Assembly: GCA_019456195.1 (NCBI GenBank)
Contig: VRUK01000007.1
Location: forward strand, 1-64,000
Reading direction: 5' to 3'
DNA: 64,000 bases
From: Planctomycetota bacterium
GTDB taxonomy: Bacteria; Planctomycetota; Phycisphaerae; Sedimentisphaerales; Anaerobacaceae
The stretch's first letter is position 1; every line of letters starts with the position of its first letter. A model generated the notes under the pieces. It did no database searches, was not told the origin of the DNA, and was given only the letters and a program-made list of their open reading frames with translations. Of the stretch, positions 25,650 through 33,582 are shown piece after piece. A program made the position numbers and the translations under genes.

Positions 25650-25952
25650 TTCAAGATTCCTACCCACTACGAATGATATTCAAACCGTATGTTTAATCGG
25701 TTCTAAATCGAAGGTTGTTTAACATTCAAAATGCAATTTTCAAGTCTCCGCCGTTTTATTTCGCAAAATCCCTATAGAAGTAACAAATAAACATTTATTT
25801 CATCAGCACTACGTCCGATAAAGGCAAGGGAGCTTTTCGATTTCAGACGGAAACCGCAGATATGCAATTGTTCCTCCACAAAAATCGAGTACTCAAAATA
25901 TCTTTGATTTATCGGCCGGTGGCGGTACAATTTTGGAAAAGGAGTTTTATAT

Positions 25953-27077
25953 ATGCAGATATACTTGTCTCGGCCGGATATAACCGCCAAAGAAATCGAA
26001 GCGGTCTGTGAGGTGCTTCGCAGCCCCGATCTTTCGCTCGGGCCTAAGTTAACGGAATTTGAAAAGGCTTTTACCGACTACACCGGCTCAAAGCGGGCAA
26101 TTGCCGTCAACAGCGGAACCAGCGGCCTCTTCTTGTCTATGTTGGCTCTGGGAATCGCCCCGGGTGATGAAGTTATTACAACACCATTTACTTTCATTGC
26201 CTCAGCCTCTTCGGTCATGATGGCCGGCGCAAAACCCGTCTTTGTTGATATTGACCCGGAAAACCTTAATATCGACCCTGCAAAAATCGAAGCTCGGATT
26301 ACAGACCGTACAAAAGCCATTTTGCCCGTGGAGGTTTTCGGCAATCCTGCCGGCCTCGACAAGGTCTCTGAAATTGCTCAAAAACACAATTTGTCCGTAA
26401 TAGAAGACAGTTGTGAAGCCCTCGGTTCTGAATTGAACGGGAAAAAGGCCGGAACATTCGGCTCGATGAGCGTATTCGGCTTCTATCCGAACAAACAGAT
26501 AACCACCGGCGAAGGCGGGATGATTTTGACCAATAACGATTCTCTGGCAGATATGTGCGTATCACTTCGAAATCAGGGAAGGGGACCGGACGGCACATGG
26601 CTCGGACATGACAGACTGGGCTATAATTTCCGCTTGAGTGATATAAATTGTGCGATCGGAATCGTACAGCTATCGAGAATAGACCAAATCAAAACAAAAC
26701 GCCTGCAGGTCGCAAAATGGTATCAGCAAATCCTCGCTGACGAATCCAGACTGATAGTGCCCACTGAGCCCGATGGCTGTGATATGAGTTGGTTCGTATT
26801 TGTCGTTCGCCTGGCTGATGGCTTTACTTTGGCCCACCGGGAACGTATTCTACACGCCATGAGAAACGAAAACATCCAGGTCAGCAATTATTTCCCTCCT
26901 GTGCACCTGCAGCCATTTATGGTTGAGCGGTTCGGCTATAGCCAGGGTGATTTCCCCATTACAGAAGCCGTCTGTAAAAGCACTATCGCCCTGCCGTTTC
27001 ATAACAATCTTACTAAGGATGAAGTGGCAATTGTCTGCAAAACCTTGAAAAAAGTGTTGGATAAAAATCAGCCGTAG
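25953..27077 (+). CDS. DegT/DnrJ/EryC1/StrS family PLP-dependent aminotransferase
   Basis: A 374-residue sugar aminotransferase of the type that aminates nucleotide-linked keto sugars for surface glycans. It has the family's AVNSGTSGLFLSMLALGI, ITTPFTFIASAS, FVDIDPENLNIDP and VIEDSCEALG, where the Asp contacts the pyridine ring. The PLP-lysine region is GFYPNKQITTGEGGM with the lysine in PNKQ. NQGRGPDG and LGYNFRLSDINCAIG complete the pattern. GGAG lies 8 bases before ATG 25953. Its last 100 bases are partly duplicated at 27391-27490 in a downstream tandem duplication. No other nucleotide-sugar gene adjoins, but glycosyltransferases lie 3 kb away. Confidence 0.92.
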   Translation: MQIYLSRPDITAKEIEAVCEVLRSPDLSLGPKLTEFEKAFTDYTGSKRAIAVNSGTSGLFLSMLALGIAPGDEVITTPFTFIASASSVMMAGAKPVFVDIDPENLNIDPAKIEARITDRTKAILPVEVFGNPAGLDKVSEIAQKHNLSVIEDSCEALGSELNGKKAGTFGSMSVFGFYPNKQITTGEGGMILTNNDSLADMCVSLRNQGRGPDGTWLGHDRLGYNFRLSDINCAIGIVQLSRIDQIKTKRLQVAKWYQQILADESRLIVPTEPDGCDMSWFVFVVRLADGFTLAHRERILHAMRNENIQVSNYFPPVHLQPFMVERFGYSQGDFPITEAVCKSTIALPFHNNLTKDEVAIVCKTLKKVLDKNQP

Positions 27078-27192
27078 ATACACATCCTGCCATCTTCTAA
27101 AAGGCATAATTTATTCCTATAATACTTGCCCACAAGCCCATTATATAAGAGTAAAATTGACAGCATTATGCCAATAATTCTTTGGAAAACAA

Positions 27193-27330
27193 GGTAAATA
27201 ACGCAGTTTTTCCCACTTTACACTTGGCATTTGCGGACTTTGTTATTAAATTTAATATAGAGGGAAATCCAAAAAGCTGGCGGAGAGGACCAGCCGATAA
27301 TAAATGTGTTTTAGGATGGGGAGAAACTTT
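27193..27330 (+). promoter_or_regulatory. Conserved leader region, copy 1
   Basis: This stretch (CACTTGGCATTTGCGGACTT core, then A/T-rich, then a GCTGG-CGGAGAGGA-CCAGC stem-loop at 27276-27294) is closely repeated at 27559-27694 before the intact small gene. Retention of non-coding sequence in both copies, including a stem in each, suggests a promoter plus 5' leader structure. The duplication may also simply be recent. Confidence 0.45.
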
Positions 27331-27459
27331 ATGAGAGGTTGGAAGATCAAATTAATTTTTCTGCTGATAGTCTATCTTGGCGGCTTTGTGTGTAAAAGCA
27401 CTACCGTTCCGCCGTCTTACAACAATCCGACTACGGGGGTCTGCGAAACATCGAAATAA
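27331..27459 (+). pseudogene. Chimeric truncated copy of the small membrane-protein gene
   Basis: A 42-codon frame. The first 19 codons (MRGWKIKLIFLLIVYLGGF) parallel the intact gene at 27695 (MRGWKAKLVFMLVVYFGGF). The rest (VCKSTTVPPSYNNP, then VCETSK) parallels the 3' end of the DegT gene (VCKSTIALPFHNNL, then VCKTLK). DNA alignment continues past both stop codons (CCGTAGATACACA versus CCATAGATATACA). This is the junction expected of a tandem duplication of about 417 bp with one breakpoint in DegT and one inside the small gene. It has an AUG and GGAG-like leader, so it might be translated, but it lacks the body of the intact protein. Confidence 0.75.
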
Positions 27460-27558
27460 GTTTAGCTTAGCCATAGATATACAGTTTATTATTTTCACAA
27501 AAGCCGGCTCGGCCAATGCTTACGAGAGACTCCACGCCGATAATTAAGCAGAAAATAA

Positions 27559-27694
27559 GGTGAATAACGCAGTTTTTTGCACTTTACACTTGGCATTTGC
27601 GGACTTTGTTATTAAACTTAATAATAGAGGCAAAATCCAAAGGCTGGCGGAGGGGATCAGCCAATAATACATTGCTTAGGAAGGGAGAAAATTT
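27559..27694 (+). promoter_or_regulatory. Conserved leader region, copy 2
   Basis: Second copy of the leader, ending with GGCTG-GCGGAGGGGAT-CAGCC (27642-27662). The stem register differs by one base from copy 1 but a 5-bp stem is kept. GGGAG precedes the ATG at 27695 by about 8 bases. Confidence 0.45.
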
Positions 27695-28012
27695 ATGAGA
27701 GGATGGAAAGCTAAACTCGTTTTTATGCTGGTGGTCTATTTTGGAGGCTTTGCGACTGCGATTTATACTTTGGCGCCCGCCCCTGAAAACAATGCCAATG
27801 CATCTGCTGATTCTTCGTTTTTTCGAAGTGTAAAGGCCGGTGCGGAAGAAAAAAGCTCTGTTTTTTCGGCGGTTAAATCAGAAGAGTTCAAAAATTCGGT
27901 GAACTCAGGATTGCACAAGTGCTTTGAATTTAGTAAGGATGCTGCCTGGCGTACTGCCAGATTCATAAAGCAAAAGATTGACGAAGAAAGACAAGCTCGA
28001 ACTGATAGCTGA
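27695..28012 (+). CDS. Small single-pass membrane or exported protein
   Basis: A 105-residue protein not matched to any family. MRGWKAKLVFMLVVYFGGFATAIYTL is an N-terminal membrane anchor or signal. A low-complexity Ala/Asn/Pro linker (PAPENNANASADSS) and a charged helical C-terminus (SAVKSEEFKNSV...RTARFIKQKIDEERQ) follow. Phe-rich FFRSV, VFSAV and EFKNSV recur as degenerate units in the middle. GGGAG supports the ATG. A truncated paralogue lies 364 bases upstream, and a strong bidirectional hairpin follows. Function unknown. Confidence 0.7.
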   Translation: MRGWKAKLVFMLVVYFGGFATAIYTLAPAPENNANASADSSFFRSVKAGAEEKSSVFSAVKSEEFKNSVNSGLHKCFEFSKDAAWRTARFIKQKIDEERQARTDS

Positions 28013-28108
28013 GAAAATTGCTGATTTACGATTTGCGATTGCCGATTGAAACCGAAAACCGGAAATTGCAATTCGTAAATCGATGTTCCACCGTTCTTAA
28101 TTGCTAAA

Positions 28109-28160
28109 TTATAATTCGTATATACGTTGCCGGGAGTTTTCCGGAGGGGGGCGTATATAC
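28109..28160. repeat. Inverted repeat with 9-bp arms
   Basis: CGTATATACG (28118-28127) and CGTATATACG (28152-28161) form a palindromic pair around TTGCCGGGAGTTTTCCGGAGGGGG, which itself holds an inner CCGG/CCGG stem. It sits between convergent genes directly before the terminator hairpin. Purpose unknown; it resembles a small structured repeat. Confidence 0.5.
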
Positions 28161-28161
28161 G

Positions 28162-28208
28162 ATATTGAATGGCCGTGAGTCACCCAGAGGCTCACGGCTT
28201 TCAATATA
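28162..28208. terminator. Bidirectional terminator hairpin
   Basis: ATATTGAA-TG-GCCGTGAG pairs with CTCACGGC-T-TTCAATAT around TCACCCAGAGG. This long stem, A/T-rich at both ends, lies between the rightward small gene and the leftward GGCT/amidoligase gene and can end transcription from both sides. Confidence 0.8.
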
Positions 28209-28236
28209 TCAAGCCAAAGCCCTGTGTCTTATAGCC

Positions 28237-30216
28237 CTATAATCCGAGTTTCACTTGCTCGTTGAATGTTCGCAACTGCACGCTTATAGTGTTTAACACC
28301 CAGTCTATATAGTGCAATTTGTGAGCGGGCCGATGGTGTCCTTCGTTCATCAGGCCGTTCCTTACGGTTTTCAAGAATCTGCTTATTGTTTGTGAGCTTA
28401 GCTGAGTAGGTTCCGCTGCCCATTCCTTTAATTCTTCATATTCCCGCCGTAATTTCCCACTGCCGCATAACTGTTCAGCGGTTAAATAATCACCGGGATT
28501 GTAATCAAGCTGAAGACCTTTGAGACACATGATTAACGGCTCATAATTGGTCTTTTCTCCAAGACGAATAAATTTATACTGATGGACATACGTAGTCGCC
28601 TGGGCCGGCGGTTTATCTGCAATATCCCCTCCGCCCAGATACCACCTGCGCTTGCTCGATCTGGCAAATACAAGCTCCTCGTCATTCGCTTCTTCGCTCT
28701 GTTTCTCGGTTGAATCCGACAGGGTTGATGAAAAACGATTGGAATATTGTGTTATCTCATTGTGACCCATTCTTGAAACCCAAAACCTGCCTGAGTCCTT
28801 TCGTTCAGGACCGCCGCCGAGCAAAAGTAAGCACTTAACAAAACCTAAAGGCAATATTTGTTGATTATCGATCTGTCTTTTTCGAAGCTGGAAAGAAAGA
28901 TGCAGGCTATGCGGGCGAACGTCATAGAAATTGGTTATCTCTTGTATCAACTTATTGAGAAGCCACGGATCCGAAGTTGCCGGCCGGGAAAGTTCTCCCC
29001 GGATATTCAGCCGTCCCGGAGCAAGCTCCAGAAAACCGCACCGGCGGCCCTGGTCGGCTGAGCCTGTGTGATCGTCAATATATCCACCGAGTTTCCAGGA
29101 CAAAACATCAAGGCGAAAATCGTAGAAATACTTAAACCCGTCATACACGGGGTCACTCTTATTCTGAATGCTTCTTTGCGGCTCGACAGCCGCAGGACCA
29201 AGATTGCTTAATTCTAACTCAATTCCAAGTGGAACCAGCCCGGGCTGAAGATTCGAACGAATTTGCGATAGTTTTGCACGGGCAATGCGAGCATCAAACA
29301 TACTTTTCGATGCACGTACGGCGTATTTGATATAGTCAATGAGGTCGTGTTTGTCACAGGGCATTGTTTGAAGGCTTCTCTCAATAATCAAACCAACAGC
29401 CCTGCTGTTTGCATTTACCATTTGCAAAGCCGCAAGAATACTGACCGACCGCTTAAAATATCTTTCTGAAATATGCATATGCTCGAGTTCAAAGCGGTAT
29501 TGAGATTGGATTTGTTCTTCGAGCTGGCTGAGCAGGACCTGCTTTATAACCAAAGCTAAATAGTTCTTTATAAACGGCTTGGCTTCCGGGTCACTGGATA
29601 AGTGTTTGATACTCGGCCGGGGCCTGTCGAGCTCGTGTTCAAGATAATAATCACTAACGGCATCGGTGTGATAATGGCTCATCACCAGATCACGCTCTGT
29701 CGTCGCGAGAAGTTCCCGGTCGGCTCGGCGCTCCGATTCGGCATCTGCTGTTCGTTCACCGGGACGGGTGCGCCTCTTGATGAATTTATCAATGCGTTTT
29801 CGCAGCCAGAGTTCGTGTATAAGGTTAACATGGAACCTGTCGCCAAAGTGTTTCTTCATCGAGCTGTGAGTTACAAGGTATGCCTGCGCTTCGACCGGAC
29901 CATTTGCCGTGTTGATTTCTACCTTTTCTCTTTTATAACGCTTGCCTTCATACCTGTCGATTTCCGCCATCGCCCAGGCGGGAATATCATAGACCACCAG
30001 CCCTTCGATTTTTGATGACGGAGCTGAAACAGCATAGAAATAGACATTGTCCGGACTGACTTTTCGATAATGGGCAAGAAAGGCCGGCTCCACCCAAAGG
30101 GTCTCACTGTCAATTTTTGAGGCCTTCCTGCTAAAACTTAAACCGCTGACTGATTTGAAGATTCTACGGTCACGCAGCGAGCCGTAGATGAATAGATTTA
30201 CCTTTCTCTCGTTCAT
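28237..30216 (-). CDS. Gamma-glutamylcyclotransferase-like domain fused to amidoligase-like domain
   Basis: A 659-residue cytoplasmic protein. Residues 5-125 are a GGCT/AIG2-like domain: VNLFIYGSLRDRRIF (the YGSL substrate loop), EGLVVYDIPAWAMAEIDRYEG with the family's catalytic-type glutamate in the D-x-x-E-G region, and YKREKVEI. A helical middle follows (about 130-320). Then LGIELELSNLG (330-340), GFLELAPG (394-401) and HSLHLSFQ (436-443) appear in the order and spacing of the amidoligase branch of the COOH-NH2 ligases (G-x-E-x-E, E-x-x-S/A-P, H-x-H). GGCT-type domains are known companions of amidoligases, acting on gamma-glutamyl amide bonds. ATG 30216 follows AGGA; the frame stays open to GTG 30288, overlapping the upstream GT2 gene by 25 bases. 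GGCT is confident; the amidoligase call is tentative. Confidence 0.65.
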   Translation of the reverse strand: MNERKVNLFIYGSLRDRRIFKSVSGLSFSRKASKIDSETLWVEPAFLAHYRKVSPDNVYFYAVSAPSSKIEGLVVYDIPAWAMAEIDRYEGKRYKREKVEINTANGPVEAQAYLVTHSSMKKHFGDRFHVNLIHELWLRKRIDKFIKRRTRPGERTADAESERRADRELLATTERDLVMSHYHTDAVSDYYLEHELDRPRPSIKHLSSDPEAKPFIKNYLALVIKQVLLSQLEEQIQSQYRFELEHMHISERYFKRSVSILAALQMVNANSRAVGLIIERSLQTMPCDKHDLIDYIKYAVRASKSMFDARIARAKLSQIRSNLQPGLVPLGIELELSNLGPAAVEPQRSIQNKSDPVYDGFKYFYDFRLDVLSWKLGGYIDDHTGSADQGRRCGFLELAPGRLNIRGELSRPATSDPWLLNKLIQEITNFYDVRPHSLHLSFQLRKRQIDNQQILPLGFVKCLLLLGGGPERKDSGRFWVSRMGHNEITQYSNRFSSTLSDSTEKQSEEANDEELVFARSSKRRWYLGGGDIADKPPAQATTYVHQYKFIRLGEKTNYEPLIMCLKGLQLDYNPGDYLTAEQLCGSGKLRREYEELKEWAAEPTQLSSQTISRFLKTVRNGLMNEGHHRPAHKLHYIDWVLNTISVQLRTFNEQVKLGL

Positions 30217-30263
30217 ATTTCCTGTTTCAGAATTTGTGTTAATCTTGTTTTCAATCTGTGAAT

Positions 30264-30974
30264 TCAGTCTTTTCGGATTTGTTTCCACAATCTGAACAAC
30301 TCTTTAAATGCACGAAGAATCACCCGCAAATTCGCTCCGGTTTGTGCCCCCGCCGTCCGCGGATAATGATGGACCCCCTGTTGTTCCACACGATAACCTT
30401 TGCGAACAGCTCGAGCTAAGATTTCAGCATCGATAAGCGCCCCGGTACTTACTAATTTAAGGTTGTCAAAAATCTCCCTTTTGTATAACTTGAAAGCACA
30501 GTCGATGTCGCGGATTTTCATGCCGAACAGCAGGCAAACAAGTTTCGTCCAGCACCAGGCATTGATTTTACGTACGAGATTGTCCTGACGGTTCAGTCGA
30601 TAGCAGCTCACAATATCGCACTGCTCTATCAAACCCAGCAGCCCCGGCATTTCTTTAATATCGAATTGCCCGTCCCCGTCGGTATAAAAAACAAGGTCTT
30701 TTGTCGCTGCTTTGAAACCCGATTGCAGCGCCGCCCCGTATCCAAGATTGGTCCGATGATGCACAACTTTGACCCTGTCATTTCCGCCGGCAAGCTCATC
30801 GGCAATTGTGTCCGTACCATCACTGCTGCCGTCGTCAACGATAATTACTTCAAAGTCGGCGTTGAGCTTTTCCAGGACGGCAAGGGTCTGTTCTACCATG
30901 CCGGTGACATTGCCATGTTCGTTATAGCAGGGGAAAAAAACGCTGATGGAAACATTGTTTGCCGGCTCAGTCAT
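30264..30974 (-). CDS. Glycosyltransferase family 2 (polyprenyl-phosphate sugar transferase type)
   Basis: A 236-residue GT-A fold enzyme. It has ISVFFPCYNEHGNV, IIVDDGSSDGT (nucleotide-sugar binding), LGYGAALQSGFKAA, and FYTDGDGQFD with the D-x-D-like metal motif. IRDIDCAFKLYKRE is typical of dolichyl/undecaprenyl-phosphate mannose or glucose synthases. No C-terminal membrane segments are present. ATG at 30974 is used. It sits 55 bases downstream of a large polytopic GT-C-like protein on the same strand. The arrangement suggests this enzyme makes the lipid-linked sugar donor that the membrane protein uses. Confidence 0.9.
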   Translation of the reverse strand: MTEPANNVSISVFFPCYNEHGNVTGMVEQTLAVLEKLNADFEVIIVDDGSSDGTDTIADELAGGNDRVKVVHHRTNLGYGAALQSGFKAATKDLVFYTDGDGQFDIKEMPGLLGLIEQCDIVSCYRLNRQDNLVRKINAWCWTKLVCLLFGMKIRDIDCAFKLYKREIFDNLKLVSTGALIDAEILARAVRKGYRVEQQGVHHYPRTAGAQTGANLRVILRAFKELFRLWKQIRKD

Positions 30975-31029
30975 AATCAAAAACAAAGAGCATAAGACTT
31001 ATACACTTTTGACTTATGCACTTATTTAC

Positions 31030-33582
31030 TTACCACCTCTTCGTTCGAGACACCCTTATCAATTCACTTACATATTTGTTTTGCAGAGCCACATAATCAT
31101 TCACGAGTTTTGTGTTATTTTGTGCTCGGGCAATATTCCCCAGATAATAGCCTGCTAACCGTCCCGCTTCAAGCCTGTCACGATATCCGTCCTCATTGGC
31201 CCATTTAGCTTCGTTTTCTGTAAACCTCTTGATATAACCTTCGCAAAACTTCTGAACGTCGGGTCTTATCTCGGCGAACCTCGAGGCTATAAGTATTATT
31301 TCGATCATTGGCGCAGGCGATTCATTCAATTCGAAGGCCTTGACGGCAAAATCAAATCCCTTCTTCTTCTCGGCTATCCCCACACGATAGTAAAGCCAGC
31401 TATGCGCACGAATAAGCTTACTGTGGTAATCGTCCGGGTAAAGGCTTTTACCGTCAAATATGCCATCAAATAGCGCCTTGCCCTGCGGCGTTGTTATATC
31501 TACGAACAATTTTTGCTTGTTATTGAAGAATACAAGACGCCAATTAGGATTACGTTCAATGCCCTGCACGGCATGATAGGACGTTCTTTCATAATACTCT
31601 CTCCGCGGAGGTTGTGGAGGCGTGCTAAAAATTGACTGAGGCATCAAAACCACCCAGACATTATGCCGCTTTAGCTCCTTATCCATCCACTGGCCAATCT
31701 TTAAATAATCGTCATGAGTTAAACCCTGTCCATAAGACGCAGCTCGTTTAAGCATCAGGCTTGTTGTATCCGAGTCACCGGCCATAATATTCGTCCATAA
31801 ATCGAAATACCTGCGGTCATAAGCCGCCTGTGCCCTGCCATCCATAAACAACTGTAAAGGTGTTTTGCCCGTATTCGGGTCGGGCTCCTGACCGAAGCCT
31901 ATAAAGCCGCCCTCTGTCCAGTAATTAAACATCTTTCCTTTTAACTTGTTGTCCTTCATAAATCTCGTGGCGTAAAACGGCTTTTGCCCCGAGTCGGTCA
32001 TCCGCATAAACATTGATGTTAATTTCGGGTCGCGTGGCCATGCATCGAGATAAATCCGCTTAAATTTCAGTCCCCACCAGGCGCCGAAATAAACCACCGC
32101 CGCAGCACCGGCAAAGACTAAAAATAATTGCAGATTATACCCCATCACCCCAACAGCCAGATGTTTGTTTTTCCGAAAGTTTATAAATGCTGAAATTGCA
32201 CGAACAATCTGGTCAATCAACATTGCTATAATCGGGCAGGCCGCGATGGCCGCTACAGGAATAAACCTGCGCGAACGCACCGCCATATAAATCGTAAGAG
32301 CGGCAATAAGCATCAGTGACATATCTATCTTCGGCCATTGATAACCTACGGCAAGTTTCATTTTCCGCCTGGTTTGCTGGTCAACAGCTTTGGAAGTTTT
32401 TAGAAGCACGACAGCCCAAACCAAAAGAGCCGCCCAGCCCATAATGTATATCACTAAAAAAGGCACCGCAGTACCGACAGGATTAGTCCAGTCAAAAGCC
32501 GGATGCCACTCGTGAATGTTACGCCATCTCGCTGCGTGTTCGCTCACACTAATAGCAAATGTATGAGTCAGGTTCGTTAAATGAAAAGGATTGAACACAA
32601 TCGTAGCCACTAACGCAGCAGAAGCAGCGCCGATAGTATGATACACGCCCTTCCATCCGATCGAAACAAGATTTTTCTTATAAAATACCAGCAGAATATC
32701 CAAAAATATCACGAGGATTGAAAACAGAAATGACGGCAATGTCAAGCCCGCTCTGGAAAGGACGAAAAACAAAAAAGGCCAGGCGGCAACGTTATACAAA
32801 ATCGCAGTCCATTTTTTATTTAAGCTGGTAAGCAGATGCAAACCTATAAACGGCACAAGCATTATGAACGCGTAGATATACCCGCCGTGGACATTGCACC
32901 AGAAAACCGTCACCGGAACAATCAGCCATATATACAGCACGTTGCGATACGTCGTAAGGGCAAGTATAAGCAAAAAGACCGCCACTAACATATTCGAAAA
33001 ACCCGCCGGGCGGATATCGAGAAATGAACGTCCCGCAAACATCGCAAAGCAGGAAAACACCGCACACAGCCACGGATGGACCCCCAGTAACCGCCCCGTA
33101 TAATAAACACATATCACAGTCAATATGTAAATAGCGAACTTCCAATAGACCAGAGCGTTGGATGAAAAACTCACTCCGTCCGCGTATGATGATTCGGGAA
33201 TCAACGAATAGAAGATTACATGCGTCAGCCAGTTTTGATTTATCCAGCCCGTCGGATGCCATTTCTTGACGGTATCGATACCGACTTTATCCGTAATCCA
33301 CTGGGCCCAGTTTGGCCAGTTTTTAATCTCTTCTTCCGTCGGTCCTGCTTTATGCGAATTCGCGCTGAAAGGCTCGATTGTATCGACCCCGTGATTGACA
33401 AAATGCCGCCCGCTCGCCATCGCGACCCACGTATCACCCGCGGCCACCATGTGTGTGCACGCGTGAAATGTAAAAACAAGCATCGCCAGCCAACAGATGA
33501 CAATGGAAACACGGCGCAGAACATCCAACTTCTGACTTTCGACTTCCGAATTCTGATTGCTGACTTCTACTGACTTAGCCAT
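31030..33582 (-). CDS. Polytopic membrane protein, GT-C glycosyltransferase-like
   Basis: An 850-residue integral membrane protein with about 10-12 hydrophobic segments between residues 25 and 520, then a long soluble C-terminal part (about 525-850). An early luminal loop has the acidic motif AAGDTWVAMASGRHFVNHG followed by DTIEPFSAN, which matches the G-D-x-W...G-x-x-x-x-x-G...P-x-S motif of uncharacterised GT-C-like planctomycete proteins. WHPTGWINQNWLTHVIFY extends it. The C-terminal domain (FYATRFMKDNKLKGKMFNYWTEGGF) is shared by such proteins. Its start overlaps the end of the aminotransferase gene by 16 bases, and a GT2 gene follows. Likely transfers a sugar from a polyprenyl carrier; family-level inference only. 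Confidence 0.65.
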   Translation of the reverse strand: MAKSVEVSNQNSEVESQKLDVLRRVSIVICWLAMLVFTFHACTHMVAAGDTWVAMASGRHFVNHGVDTIEPFSANSHKAGPTEEEIKNWPNWAQWITDKVGIDTVKKWHPTGWINQNWLTHVIFYSLIPESSYADGVSFSSNALVYWKFAIYILTVICVYYTGRLLGVHPWLCAVFSCFAMFAGRSFLDIRPAGFSNMLVAVFLLILALTTYRNVLYIWLIVPVTVFWCNVHGGYIYAFIMLVPFIGLHLLTSLNKKWTAILYNVAAWPFLFFVLSRAGLTLPSFLFSILVIFLDILLVFYKKNLVSIGWKGVYHTIGAASAALVATIVFNPFHLTNLTHTFAISVSEHAARWRNIHEWHPAFDWTNPVGTAVPFLVIYIMGWAALLVWAVVLLKTSKAVDQQTRRKMKLAVGYQWPKIDMSLMLIAALTIYMAVRSRRFIPVAAIAACPIIAMLIDQIVRAISAFINFRKNKHLAVGVMGYNLQLFLVFAGAAAVVYFGAWWGLKFKRIYLDAWPRDPKLTSMFMRMTDSGQKPFYATRFMKDNKLKGKMFNYWTEGGFIGFGQEPDPNTGKTPLQLFMDGRAQAAYDRRYFDLWTNIMAGDSDTTSLMLKRAASYGQGLTHDDYLKIGQWMDKELKRHNVWVVLMPQSIFSTPPQPPRREYYERTSYHAVQGIERNPNWRLVFFNNKQKLFVDITTPQGKALFDGIFDGKSLYPDDYHSKLIRAHSWLYYRVGIAEKKKGFDFAVKAFELNESPAPMIEIILIASRFAEIRPDVQKFCEGYIKRFTENEAKWANEDGYRDRLEAGRLAGYYLGNIARAQNNTKLVNDYVALQNKYVSELIRVSRTKRW

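Noticed and set aside
27276-27294. Possible c-di-GMP or other known riboswitch before the small gene
   Set aside because: The stem-loop is short and lacks the conserved core of any riboswitch class I know; kept only as an unassigned leader structure.
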